Source of the DNA: CAZNNH01 sp964574335
Lineage (GTDB): Bacteria; Acidobacteriota; Vicinamibacteria; Fen-336
Assembly: GCA_964574335.1 (NCBI GenBank)
Contig: CAZNNH010000066.1
Coordinates: forward strand, 1-30,385
DNA length: 30,385 nt
Direction of reading: 5' to 3'
The notes under the pieces were generated by a model. It was given only the letters and a program-made list of their open reading frames with translations, did no database searches and was not told the DNA's origin. A program made the translations under genes and the position numbers. Each line of letters begins with the position of its first letter. The stretch's first letter is position 1. This document shows positions 1 through 8,089 of the stretch, in pieces.

Positions 1-420
1 CGGTCACCAGCAGTGGCAGTCTGGCAACACCGACGGCCTGAGGGCGAACTTGACCGACGTCTTGGAGCGCGTGCGTGCGTCACAATGAGGAAGAGGGTAG
101 GAATCCCCATTAGCTCCGGCGGGCGCGCCATGACATCTACGTCCTCGCGTAGCCGGAAGCAGAGTGCCGGTCCCGCGCCGCAGAACATCCGGCGGAAGCT
201 GACGGGGGGACCTCCCTCGATAGCGTAGACACTTCCGGCGAGTGGCCGCAGCGCGACTGTACGCCCGCGAGGCCGCCCGGCGGCGCCATCCATGCCAGAT
301 GTCACGCTGACTGGCGTTCACCCAGGCTGGATGTCATTCCTCCTGACAAACAGCATGGTTCAGCCTCTCGTGGCCGCCACTTGGCACGTGTGGCCGTGCG
401 AGAGCCTGACGGAGGGGATA
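1..420. other. Left-edge stretch without a recognisable gene
   Basis: Open frames exist on both strands here (for example 13-228 plus and 4-321 minus), but their translations are rich in Arg, Ser and Pro, show no motif I recognise, and look like chance frames in GC-rich DNA. The only functional element I can support is the purine-rich ribosome binding site just before 421. The frame of the next gene is open back to 292, so an alternative longer start lies inside this stretch. A gene cut by the left window edge cannot be excluded. Confidence 0.5.
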
Positions 421-942
421 ATGTTCCGCCGGAGGGCGAACGTGTTGAACGACAACGCTGGGCGCCAGGGGCTACCCCAGCCGCACCGGTCGCTGACGCG
501 GGCCGTATGGCTGGCTCCAGTGGCCTATGCCCTTCACTGGGTCGAGGAGTGGTTCGGCTTTCCCGTCTGGGTGACCGCGCACTTCCCGGCCACTTTCTCA
601 CCGGCGCAGTTTCAGAGGAACGGCATCTTCTTCATGACCGTGCTCGTGGGGCTGTGCCTGCTGGTGTCCTGGCGCTCCAACCGGACCACCGTGCTCCTGT
701 TCCTGACCTACGTCTCGGGTCTGTTCCTCCACAACGGGCTCTTCCACCTCGGTGCCACGGTCGCCCTGCGGTCCTACTCGCCGGGACTCGTGACCGGCGT
801 CCTCCTCCAGATCCCGCTGTCGCTGCTCTTGATGCGCTCAGCGATGCGGGCGGGCCTGGCGGGCCGACCGCAGGTGGTGGCGGCTCTCGTGGTCGGCGGG
901 ATCGTCCACTACGCGTTCCTGGTCAGCCAACTGACCGGATAG
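421..942 (+). CDS. HXXEE domain integral membrane protein
   Basis: A 173-residue membrane protein of the HXXEE family, named for a His-x-x-Glu-Glu motif near the N-terminus; its biochemical role is not known to me. The motif is visible as H39-W-V-E42-E43 in the segment ALHWVEEWFGFP. Several hydrophobic stretches follow (around residues 70-85, 90-110, 120-137 and 150-170), so four or five membrane segments are likely. I chose the ATG at 421 because GGAGGGG ends four bases before it and because the extra 43 residues from the alternative ATG at 292 look unlike a protein start. The gene ends seven bases from the oppositely oriented kinase gene. Family assignment is fairly sure; function is unknown. 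Confidence 0.75.
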   Translation: MFRRRANVLNDNAGRQGLPQPHRSLTRAVWLAPVAYALHWVEEWFGFPVWVTAHFPATFSPAQFQRNGIFFMTVLVGLCLLVSWRSNRTTVLLFLTYVSGLFLHNGLFHLGATVALRSYSPGLVTGVLLQIPLSLLLMRSAMRAGLAGRPQVVAALVVGGIVHYAFLVSQLTG

Positions 943-949
943 GGGCTGG

Positions 950-3691
950 CTAGACACGCGAGCCGGTGTCGCTGGTCAGCGACCGCAGGCGCCCGGCAGT
1001 ACCGCCCAGTGTGGCCCGCAAGGCGTAGACGCTCACCCCGATCACCACCAGCACCGCCACGTAGGTCGGCTGGGCGTACCAGGCCCCCAGTTGCATGGTC
1101 AGGGGAACGCTGAGCAGGGTGCTGGCGACGGCCTGGGCGGCGAGGGCCGCCACCAGACCGAAGCGGAGCAGCAGCAGGATGAACGTCCCCGTGACCACCA
1201 GGCGCAGGATGACCCAGAGCCAGAGGGGTTCCAGAGACCACGACCAGCTCAACGTGAGCAGCACCACCACCAAGCCGTAGGCCAGCCAGTCCTTTCGTAC
1301 GGCGAGCCGGACGATGAGGTAGAGGAGCAGCGTGCCCAGGCCGATGAGGATGCCGCCCACCACGTCGCTGATGACGGAGGCGACGTTCACGTGGGTTCCG
1401 AGGAGGGTCGAAAGGCCGGCCCCGTTGGGGGCCTGGGCGGCCAGGCCCAGCCACCCGGGGGCGCGGTAGCCGATGGCGTGGAGGACCGCGGCGGTGGAGC
1501 CCCAGGCGACTCCTATGAGCACGTCGCGTCCGACCACCGCGTCCCGGTAGCCGCCGGCGAGGAGTCGCGTCCAGGCGACGAGAACCCTGGGTCGTTGGCG
1601 ACGGACGGACGGCTCCAGCGCCAGGTAGAACACCCACAGGAACATGGCCAGCAGCAGCACCGGGCCGGCCACGCTGAGGAGCAGGCCGACCTCGTCGCCG
1701 AGGCTGGCCACATGGTGCATGGTCAGGATGGAGACGGCGAGCCCCAGCCACAGCACCACGTTCGCCAGTCGGGACGCGCTCCGCCTGTCCCCACGTCCCT
1801 GCCGGAGGTTGTGCCGCGCCAGCAGGCCGCCGACGCCCATCAGGGCGATCAGGATCCCGAGCCCGACGTAGCCTCCCACCTTCTCTCCGGTGGTGGCCTG
1901 GTCGGGGGCCATCCGGTTCGGCGTGGTCCAGGGCTCGATGATCTGGAGCCACACCACCCGCCCGCGGTAGGCGCCGGCCTCGACCCGGATCGGGACGTCC
2001 GGACAGTCCGGCCAGGTCCCCTTCCAGGCGGACCTGGTGTCGATGAAGAAGGGAGGCGTCCACTCGGGGGGGGCCGGGGTGAGCAGCGCCGGATCCAGAT
2101 GCGCCGCCGCGAAGAGCGTGCTCCAGTCCGGGTCGGAGCTGCGCGCCTCCGGCGGCTTCTCGGTCTGGGGCGGGACCGAGTAGAACCCCAGCAGCCGACC
2201 CTCCGTGTCGAGGGAGACGGCGGCCATGCCCGAGACGTCGATGGCGGGCGACTCCCAGTCGACGCGCCTCCCGCTCCGGGTGCTGATCAGGGGCAGAGGG
2301 CTCTGGCGATACCAGAAGTGCACGATCGGTGGCCGTCCATTGGCGAGGAGGGTCCACGAGCGCGGCCGGCTGGCGGAGCCGAGGAGGCTCCTGAAGTACT
2401 CGCTGTGGAAGAACAGGCCGGTGGCCCAGTCGGCGTCGCGCGCGGTGTGGCCCAGCTCCTCCAGCACCTCCCGCGCGCGGTGCTCGAGGACCACCACCGG
2501 CGTCTTCGGCGGCACCAGGTTGACGATGTGGGTGGGGGCCATCAGGGGCGCGACCAGCAGCGCTCCGGCCACCGCCACGGCGGCGCAGCTCCACGCGAAG
2601 CGCGGGCTCGCCACCTCGGACTCTCCCGCCGCCGCCACCAGCTCGGGGGAGGGGGTGTCGCCGGCGGCGATGGCCGCCTCGAGGGGATCGCGTCCGCGCA
2701 GCATGGCGGCCACCGCCATTGCCGAGGCCGGCCGCCGGCGCGGGCTCTTCTGCAGGCAGGCGAGGATCGTGCGCTCGACCGCCGGCGAGAGGTCATGGAC
2801 GATGGCCGAGGGCTCGAGGGGGCTCTCGTCGATCTGCTTGCGCAGCAGCTCGGCACGCGTCCGGCCCTCGAAGGCGTGCCGGCCGGTGAAGATCTCGTAG
2901 AGCACCAGGCCCAGGGAGTAGATGTCGCTGCGGACCGTGACCTCGCGCCCCTGGAGCTGCTCGGGCGCCATGAAGGCGGGGGTCCCCGAGCGCACGTCCG
3001 CCCCGTGGAAGCTGTCGACCAGCCCGGCCAGTCCGAAGTCGGTGATGCGAACCTTGCCCTGGCCGTCGAGCATGACGTTGGCCGGCTTGAGGTCGCGGTG
3101 GATCACGCCCTTTTCGTGTGCCGCGGCGAGGCCGGCGCACACCTGCTCGGTGATCTCGATCGCCTTGTCCTCCGGGAGCCGGCCGATCCGGCGCAGGAGC
3201 GAGGAGAGGTTCTCGCCGTCGATGTACTCCATGGACAGGAAGTGATGGCCGTCGGCCTCCCCGATGTCCCACACCCGGCAGACGGCGGGATGGGACACCT
3301 GGCGGGCGGTGCGGACTTCGCTGAAGAGGCGCTCGAGGCGGGAGCGGTCGGCATCCAGGCCCGGCGGCAGGAACTTGAGCGCCACCTGCTGGTCGAGCTT
3401 GATGTCCTCGGCGTGGTAGACCTCACCCATCCCACCCCGCCCGGCCAGGCCGAGCACACGATAGCGTCCCGCCAGGATCGTCCCGAGCGGGAACCGCGGC
3501 GCTCCCTTCCCGCTCCGGGTCGTCTCCTGGTGGGCGGAGCCCGAGACGTCTCCTCGCGGGGGGCGGGGCGCGGTGCTGGTCGCGCTCTCGCTGGACTCGA
3601 GCGGCTCGCCGCACGAGGGGCAACGGAGCTGCCCTTCGCTCACGGCGGTGCCGCACGCGGGGCACGAGGGGCCGTTCGGCTCGGGAGTCAT
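950..3691 (-). CDS. Membrane serine/threonine protein kinase with zinc ribbon
   Basis: A 913-residue Hanks-type kinase predicted to phosphorylate proteins on Ser/Thr. Order of parts: a zinc ribbon with C10-x2-C13 and C24-x2-C27; the kinase domain at about 76-345 with a glycine loop (GRGGMGEV, 84-91), VALK lysine K106, HRDLKPAN (198-205, catalytic D200), DFG at 218-220 and an APE-type motif in the activation loop; a membrane segment near 385-405; about 240 residues that should lie outside the membrane; and a C-terminal block of roughly seven or eight hydrophobic segments. All catalytic residues are present, so it should be active. I chose the ATG at 3691 because the zinc ribbon follows directly; an in-frame ATG at 3754 adds 21 unconvincing residues. 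No Shine-Dalgarno precedes 3691, which fits the possible leaderless promoter. The tail resembles large membrane kinases common in Acidobacteriota, but its ligand is unknown. Confidence 0.9.
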   Translation of the reverse strand: MTPEPNGPSCPACGTAVSEGQLRCPSCGEPLESSESATSTAPRPPRGDVSGSAHQETTRSGKGAPRFPLGTILAGRYRVLGLAGRGGMGEVYHAEDIKLDQQVALKFLPPGLDADRSRLERLFSEVRTARQVSHPAVCRVWDIGEADGHHFLSMEYIDGENLSSLLRRIGRLPEDKAIEITEQVCAGLAAAHEKGVIHRDLKPANVMLDGQGKVRITDFGLAGLVDSFHGADVRSGTPAFMAPEQLQGREVTVRSDIYSLGLVLYEIFTGRHAFEGRTRAELLRKQIDESPLEPSAIVHDLSPAVERTILACLQKSPRRRPASAMAVAAMLRGRDPLEAAIAAGDTPSPELVAAAGESEVASPRFAWSCAAVAVAGALLVAPLMAPTHIVNLVPPKTPVVVLEHRAREVLEELGHTARDADWATGLFFHSEYFRSLLGSASRPRSWTLLANGRPPIVHFWYRQSPLPLISTRSGRRVDWESPAIDVSGMAAVSLDTEGRLLGFYSVPPQTEKPPEARSSDPDWSTLFAAAHLDPALLTPAPPEWTPPFFIDTRSAWKGTWPDCPDVPIRVEAGAYRGRVVWLQIIEPWTTPNRMAPDQATTGEKVGGYVGLGILIALMGVGGLLARHNLRQGRGDRRSASRLANVVLWLGLAVSILTMHHVASLGDEVGLLLSVAGPVLLLAMFLWVFYLALEPSVRRQRPRVLVAWTRLLAGGYRDAVVGRDVLIGVAWGSTAAVLHAIGYRAPGWLGLAAQAPNGAGLSTLLGTHVNVASVISDVVGGILIGLGTLLLYLIVRLAVRKDWLAYGLVVVLLTLSWSWSLEPLWLWVILRLVVTGTFILLLLRFGLVAALAAQAVASTLLSVPLTMQLGAWYAQPTYVAVLVVIGVSVYALRATLGGTAGRLRSLTSDTGSRV

Positions 3692-3698
3692 GGCGCCT

Positions 3699-3726
3699 AC
3701 GATACGACACCCCGCCTGGAGCGCAA
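3699..3726 (-). promoter_or_regulatory. Possible leaderless promoter of the kinase gene
   Basis: On the minus strand a -35-like TTGCGC (3726-3721) is followed after 16 bases by TATCGT (3704-3699), which matches four of six positions of the -10 consensus. Transcription would begin about six to eight bases further on, that is, at or next to the ATG at 3691. With no ribosome binding site upstream of that ATG, a leaderless message is the simplest reading. The -35 match is weak, so this is tentative. Confidence 0.4.
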
Positions 3727-3802
3727 GGACTTTCGCAAGGTGGGGCGCCTGCAACGAGGGCGGCTGGCCCGGCGCCTGGGGAGTGGCCGAGGGCGGCGAG
3801 CC

Positions 3803-4777
3803 TCAGGCGTCGGCGACGCGGATGACGACCTTGCCCCGGGCGTGGCCCGCCTCGAGATGGCGGAGGGCTTCGGGGGTGTCGCCGAGCTCGTAGGTCCTGT
3901 CGATGACCGGCGTGACCTGGCCCGCCTCGACGAGCTCGCCGACCGCAACCAGATCCTGCCGGGTGATCCGCGCCACGAACGGCCGCAGCTTCTGGCTCAC
4001 GAACGGCGAGGTGGCGAGCGCGGCGGCGAAGCGGGTGAGGCCGGCGATCCAGCGACCGCCGGGCGCACCGATGATGACCAGGCTCCCCTCGGGCGTCATT
4101 ACGCGCCGGCACTCCGCCAGCGAACGGTTGCCGATGCTGTCCAGGATCAGGTCGTAGCGCCGCTCGGACGCGACGAAGTCCTCCCGTGTGTAGTCGACGA
4201 CGTGGTCGGCCCCGAGCGAGCGGACCAGGTCCAGGTTCCCCGTGCTGCACACGCCGGCGACCTCGGCCCCGAAGGCCTTGGCGATCTGGACGGCGAAGGT
4301 GCCCACGCCGCCCGATGCGCCGACAATCAGGACCTTGTGGCCGGTCCGGATCCCTCCCTTGTCGCGGAGGCCCTGAAGAGCGGTGAGCGCGGCGACCGGG
4401 ATGGCGGCGGCCTGCTCGAAGCTCAGCTTGGCGGGCTTGGCGGCGAGCTTGTCGGCCTCGCCGCAGGCGTACTCACCAAGGGCGCCGTAGGCGCAGCCGA
4501 ACACCTCGTCGCCCGGCCGGAGATGCGCGACGTTGGCGCCCGCGGCGGTCACCCGCCCGGCCAGGTCCACGCCGAGCTCCCGCCGCTTGGGCCTCCGCAG
4601 ACCGTTGCCGATCCGCAGGAAGTAGGGCTCGCCGCGCATGGTGTGCCAGTCGAGGGGGTTGACGGAGGCGGCGTGGACGCGGACCAGCACCTGGCCGGGG
4701 CCGGGCACCGGCGTCTCGACATCCTTCAGCTCGAGCAGGTCGGGTGGGCCGTAGCGGGTGTGGATGATCGCCTTCAT
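3803..4777 (-). CDS. Zinc-free medium-chain alcohol dehydrogenase / quinone oxidoreductase-like protein
   Basis: A 324-residue cytosolic NAD(P)H-dependent oxidoreductase of the medium-chain dehydrogenase superfamily. The N-terminal GroES-like domain has the family pattern AASVNPLDW (residues 37-45), where Asn40 replaces the catalytic zinc cysteine of true alcohol dehydrogenases. The Rossmann fold follows with VGASGGVG (152-159). The zinc-binding cysteine cluster is absent, as expected for quinone oxidoreductase or enone reductase relatives, so the substrate is probably an alpha,beta-unsaturated carbonyl compound or quinone. The ATG at 4777 is preceded by AGGAGG. It lies 111 bases upstream of the kinase gene on the same strand and diverges from the hydrolase at 4971. 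Superfamily is certain; substrate is unknown. Confidence 0.88.
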   Translation of the reverse strand: MKAIIHTRYGPPDLLELKDVETPVPGPGQVLVRVHAASVNPLDWHTMRGEPYFLRIGNGLRRPKRRELGVDLAGRVTAAGANVAHLRPGDEVFGCAYGALGEYACGEADKLAAKPAKLSFEQAAAIPVAALTALQGLRDKGGIRTGHKVLIVGASGGVGTFAVQIAKAFGAEVAGVCSTGNLDLVRSLGADHVVDYTREDFVASERRYDLILDSIGNRSLAECRRVMTPEGSLVIIGAPGGRWIAGLTRFAAALATSPFVSQKLRPFVARITRQDLVAVGELVEAGQVTPVIDRTYELGDTPEALRHLEAGHARGKVVIRVADA

Positions 4778-4788
4778 CGGGCCTCCTG

Positions 4789-4814
4789 GGCGAAGCTACC
4801 ACAGGCGAAGCTAC
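4789..4814. repeat. Two 11-bp direct repeats upstream of the dehydrogenase gene
   Basis: GGCGAAGCTAC occurs at 4789-4799 and exactly again at 4804-4814, a 15-base period. The pair sits 12 bases upstream of the dehydrogenase start, in the 193-base divergent region shared with the gene at 4971. On the minus strand each copy contains TAGCTT, a possible -10 core. It could be a regulator binding site or a small duplication of a promoter element. Confidence 0.5.
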
Positions 4815-4970
4815 AAGGCACCGGTCGAGCGGGCGTGGGCCGACTCGCGCCTCCGACGTAACCTGGAAGGGCCCGCCGGGAACAACATCCAAGGACCGTT
4901 GCCGCCGTGGTCGGGGCCATGTCCGGACCGGCGTACGGGGACTGGTTGCCCAGCAAGGGAGACGACTGAG

Positions 4971-5594
4971 ATGAGATGGAGAAGATCCGAGGTCTCGACC
5001 CGACGCGGCTTTCTTTCCGCCGCGGCTGCGGCACCGGCGTGCGCGCTCGCGTGCCTGAAGGCCCCGTGCCTGCTGGCGCAGGCAGCCGACGCGGCCGAGG
5101 TGAGACCACACATGTTCGACACCCCCGCGGAGAAGATCCCGACCCTGCGCGAGAGCTTCGCCTCCCAGTTCGGGCCCGTGATCGAGCTCGCTAAGTCGAT
5201 GGAGCGCCGCCTGGGCCGCGAGCCGACCCTCGAACTCCTCAAGCAGACCGCCTACGACCGGATGTTCGCCCTGGGGCAGCGACAGGCGCAGGACTCGCCG
5301 AGCAGGACCTTGCACGCCTACACGGACCAGCTCACGGACCCCGCCGCCTTCCGAAACAAGGTCGCCCTGTCCGTGATCAGGGACACAGAGCGCGCGGTCG
5401 AGCTGTGCGTGACCGAGTGCATCTGGGCCGCCACCTTCCGCGCTGCCGACGCCGGAGAGATCGGCTACGCCTTCGTCTGCTTCGGAGACTACGGCTGGAC
5501 CAAGGGCTTCAGCCCCGAGCTCGAGCTGGTTCGCACCCAGACGCTCATGCAGGGCCACGACCACTGCAATCACCTGTACCTCTGGAAGGGGTAG
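4971..5594 (+). CDS. Tat-exported L-2-amino-thiazoline-4-carboxylic acid hydrolase-like protein
   Basis: A 207-residue protein whose mature part resembles the L-2-amino-thiazoline-4-carboxylate hydrolase family, named for an enzyme of bacterial D,L-ATC to L-cysteine conversion. The N-terminus carries a twin-arginine signal, STRRGFL at residues 9-15, followed by an Ala-rich hydrophobic stretch ending near residue 40. Family-like features are VTECIWAATF with Cys150 as the probable nucleophile, and the C-terminal GHDHCNHLY (195-203). The ATG at 4971 is chosen because AAGGGAGA lies about eight bases upstream and the Tat motif begins at once; the open frame extends back to 4758. The DUF309 gene starts nine bases after its stop, so the two are probably cotranscribed. 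The actual substrate of this exported member is not known. Confidence 0.75.
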   Translation: MRWRRSEVSTRRGFLSAAAAAPACALACLKAPCLLAQAADAAEVRPHMFDTPAEKIPTLRESFASQFGPVIELAKSMERRLGREPTLELLKQTAYDRMFALGQRQAQDSPSRTLHAYTDQLTDPAAFRNKVALSVIRDTERAVELCVTECIWAATFRAADAGEIGYAFVCFGDYGWTKGFSPELELVRTQTLMQGHDHCNHLYLWKG

Positions 5595-5603
5595 CCTGGA
5601 GAG

Positions 5604-6014
5604 GTGAGCGGAGGGGCATCGCCCACGATCCCGGAGCCCGTTCTCGATGCGCAGGAGCGCGCCGCCTTCGAGCGTGGCGTGACGCAGTTCAACGCGCAGC
5701 TCTTCTTCGAGTGTCACGACACGCTGGAGGAGCTGTGGTCGGGCCTGCGGGGCCCGTGGCGCGACTTCTTCCAGGGGCTGATCCAGGTGTCCGTGGCCTT
5801 CTACCATCTCGGCAACGGGAACCTCCGTGGCGCCCCCAGCATGCTCGACCGGGCGCTCCGCCGGCTCGGGGGCTATCCACCCGTGTACTACGGCTTCGAC
5901 CTAGCGAGCCACCGTGCCGAGCTCGAGCGCTGGCGAAGCCGGCTGCTCGAGGGCGACCTCGAGACGCTGCGCGCCTCACCGCCGCCGAGCTGGGACTTCG
6001 CGGCCCCGCCCTGA
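5604..6014 (+). CDS. DUF309 domain-containing protein
   Basis: A 136-residue soluble protein of the DUF309 family. The diagnostic segment is FFECHDTLEELW near residues 34-45, in which His and the acidic residues are conserved and resemble a metal-binding helix pair; the second helix has GLIQVSVAFYHLGNGN (about 58-73). No enzymatic role is established for the family as far as I know. It starts with GTG at 5604, directly behind a GGAGAG purine run and nine bases after the upstream hydrolase gene, which suggests one operon. It ends five bases before the stop of the convergent ilvD gene. Confidence 0.82.
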   Translation: MSGGASPTIPEPVLDAQERAAFERGVTQFNAQLFFECHDTLEELWSGLRGPWRDFFQGLIQVSVAFYHLGNGNLRGAPSMLDRALRRLGGYPPVYYGFDLASHRAELERWRSRLLEGDLETLRASPPPSWDFAAPP

Positions 6015-6019
6015 CCCGG

Positions 6020-7876
6020 TCAGCCCGAGCGGCGCACCTGCTTGAGGTCGCGGACCGCGCCCTTGTCGGCGCTGGTGGCGAACAGGGCGTAGGCCTGCAG
6101 CGCTCGCGAGACGGGACGCTGGCGCTTCTCAGGCTGCCAGGCCCGTTCGCCGCGCGCTTCCATCTTGCGGCGCCGCTCGGCGAGAACGCCGGCGGGGAGG
6201 TCGACGTCGATCGATCGCTTGGCGATGTCGATGACGATGGTGTCGCCGTCCTCGATCAGGCCGATGGCGCCGCCGCAGGCCGCCTCCGGGCTGATGTGGC
6301 CGAGGGAGAGGCCGGCGGTCCCGCCGGAGAACCGTCCGTCCGTGATCAGCGCGCACTGCTTGCCCAGCCCCCGCGACTTGAGGAAGGTGGTGGGGTAGAG
6401 CATCTCCTGCATGCCCGGGCCGCCCCGGGGCCCCTCGTAGCGGATCACCACGCAGTCGCCGGCCTTCACCCGGTTGCCGAGGATCCCCTCCACCGCCTCC
6501 TCCTGCGACTCGAAGACCACCGCCCGTCCCCGGAAGCTGAGGCACTCCTCCGGCACCCCGGCGGTCTTGACGATGCAGCCGTCCTCGGCCAGGTTGCCCT
6601 TGAGCGTGCACAGGCCGCCGTCCTGGGAGTAGGCGTGGGCCACCTCCCGGATGCACCCCTTCTCCCGGTCGAGGTCGGCCGTCTCGTGGTAGCGCTCCTG
6701 GGAGAAGCCTTCCTGCGTTGGCACACCGCCGGGGCCGGCCAGCGTCCGCTTGCGGGCCTCCTCGGTGCAGGTGGGCCGGCGCGGGTCGTTCTGGTCGATG
6801 AGGTCTCCCATCGAGGGGCCGCCCACCGTGAGGCACGACCGCTGGATCAGGCCGGCCCGGTCCAGCTCGCCGAGGATGGCCAGGATGCCCCCGGCCCGGT
6901 GCACGTCCTCCACGTGGTACGCGGAGGAAGGGGCCACCTTGCACAAGGTCGGCGTCGAGCGCGACAGGCGGTCGATGTCGGCCATGGTGAAGGCCACCCC
7001 GGCCTCGTGGGCGATGGCCAGGATGTGCAGGACGGTGTTGGTGGAGCCCCCCATGGCGATGTCGAGGCGCATGGCGTTCTCGAAGGCCTCGAAGCTGGCG
7101 ATGCTCTTCGGGAGCACGCTCTGGTCGCCGTCCACGTAGTGCCGCTTCGCCATCTCGACGATCCGGCGCCCCGCCTCGAGGAACAGGCCGCGACGCAGGG
7201 CGTGGGTGGCGAGCAGGGTGCCGTTGCCCGGCAGCGCCATGCCGATCGCCTCGTTCAGGCAGTTCATCGAGTTGGCGGTGAACATCCCCGAGCAGGAGCC
7301 GCAGGTGGGGCAGGCGTTCTGCTCGTACTCGAGCAGCGCCTTCTCGTCGACCGCCTGGTCGCCGGCCGCGAACATGGCGTCGATCAGGTCGAGCCCCTTC
7401 TCCGTTCCGTCGAGCACCGCCCGGCCCGCTTCCATCGGCCCCCCCGATACGAAGAGGGTGGGGATGTTGAGCCGCATCGCCGCCATCAGCATCCCCGGCG
7501 TGATCTTGTCGCAGTTGGAGATGCAGACGAGGGCGTCGGCCACGTGGGCCTCGACCATGTACTCCACCGAGTCGGCGATCAGGTCCCGGGAGGGGAGCGA
7601 GTAGAGCATCCCGCCGTGGCCCATGGCGATGCCGTCGTCGATGGCGATGGTGTTGAACTCCACGCCGAAGCCACCGCTCTGGTCGACCACCTGCTTGACC
7701 AGTTGCCCCGTGTCCTTGAGGTGGACGTGCCCGGGCACGAACTGGGTGAAGGAGTTGGCGATGGCGATGATCGGCTTGCCCAGGTCGGCATCCTTCATCC
7801 CGGTGGCCCGCCACAATGCCCGGGCCCCGGCCATGTTCCGCCCCTCGGTGGTGGTGCGGCTGCGATACGGTTTCAT
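6020..7876 (-). CDS. ilvD: Dihydroxy-acid dehydratase
   Basis: A 618-residue IlvD, very close to the length of the Escherichia coli enzyme. It dehydrates 2,3-dihydroxy-isovalerate and 2,3-dihydroxy-3-methylvalerate to the 2-keto acids in valine, isoleucine and leucine synthesis, in the cytosol. Cluster and active-site motifs are visible: FNTIAIDDGIAMGHGGM (74-90), CISNCDKITPGM with C122, and CPTCGSCSGMFTANSMNCL with C189, C192 and C195. The region around residue 50 reads FVPGHVHL as in E. coli IlvD and lacks the extra cysteine of the [2Fe-2S] subfamily, so I expect the oxygen-labile [4Fe-4S] type. The ATG at 7876 follows TAAGGAG at six bases. It diverges from ilvC, which catalyses the preceding step, and has its own promoter. 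Confidence 0.97.
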   Translation of the reverse strand: MKPYRSRTTTEGRNMAGARALWRATGMKDADLGKPIIAIANSFTQFVPGHVHLKDTGQLVKQVVDQSGGFGVEFNTIAIDDGIAMGHGGMLYSLPSRDLIADSVEYMVEAHVADALVCISNCDKITPGMLMAAMRLNIPTLFVSGGPMEAGRAVLDGTEKGLDLIDAMFAAGDQAVDEKALLEYEQNACPTCGSCSGMFTANSMNCLNEAIGMALPGNGTLLATHALRRGLFLEAGRRIVEMAKRHYVDGDQSVLPKSIASFEAFENAMRLDIAMGGSTNTVLHILAIAHEAGVAFTMADIDRLSRSTPTLCKVAPSSAYHVEDVHRAGGILAILGELDRAGLIQRSCLTVGGPSMGDLIDQNDPRRPTCTEEARKRTLAGPGGVPTQEGFSQERYHETADLDREKGCIREVAHAYSQDGGLCTLKGNLAEDGCIVKTAGVPEECLSFRGRAVVFESQEEAVEGILGNRVKAGDCVVIRYEGPRGGPGMQEMLYPTTFLKSRGLGKQCALITDGRFSGGTAGLSLGHISPEAACGGAIGLIEDGDTIVIDIAKRSIDVDLPAGVLAERRRKMEARGERAWQPEKRQRPVSRALQAYALFATSADKGAVRDLKQVRRSG

Positions 7877-7901
7877 GCTCGCTCCTTAGCGTGAGTCTCT
7901 G

Positions 7902-7930
7902 ACGCTAGAGGCTGGCGCGGGGCGTGTCAA
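7902..7930 (-). promoter_or_regulatory. ilvD promoter
   Basis: On the minus strand a perfect TTGACA (7930-7925) is followed by a 17-base spacer and TAGCGT (7907-7902), which keeps the key T1, A2 and T6 of the -10 consensus. Transcription would start near 7895, giving a leader of about 20 bases that includes the TAAGGAG ribosome binding site before the ATG at 7876. Box identity, spacing and position all fit a housekeeping sigma70-type promoter. Confidence 0.75.
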
Positions 7931-7987
7931 GCGCCCCCCTGCGGCATCACGGAAGCTGATCCTGTCCCGAAGACCAGAAGCCGGCGT

Positions 7988-8016
7988 TTGACAGCCGCCG
8001 GCCAGGGACGTAGCCT
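7988..8016 (+). promoter_or_regulatory. ilvC promoter
   Basis: A perfect TTGACA at 7988-7993 is followed after 17 bases by TAGCCT at 8011-8016. Transcription would start near 8023, leaving a leader of about 67 bases before ilvC. The two ilv promoters lie back to back with 57 bases between their -35 boxes, so a single regulator bound between them could control both. I see no convincing leader peptide or attenuator hairpin in the 67-base leader. Confidence 0.75.
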
Positions 8017-8089
8017 TGCTACTTCCCTTGGGGCCCGGTGCCGGCTCGCGGCGCCCGTCGTCCCGCGGCAGCGATTTGGAGCAGGAGAC

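Noticed and set aside
4..321. Minus-strand open frame at the left edge
   Set aside because: Arg-rich, no motif, and no ribosome binding site; not supported as a gene.
1091..4861. A 1,256-codon open frame on the plus strand
   Set aside because: It runs antisense to the kinase and dehydrogenase genes, its translation is dominated by Gly, Glu, Arg and His without any family motif, and it is a usual shadow in GC-rich DNA.
5405..7894. An 829-codon open frame on the plus strand
   Set aside because: It is antisense to ilvD, overlaps two real genes, and its translation has no recognisable domain.
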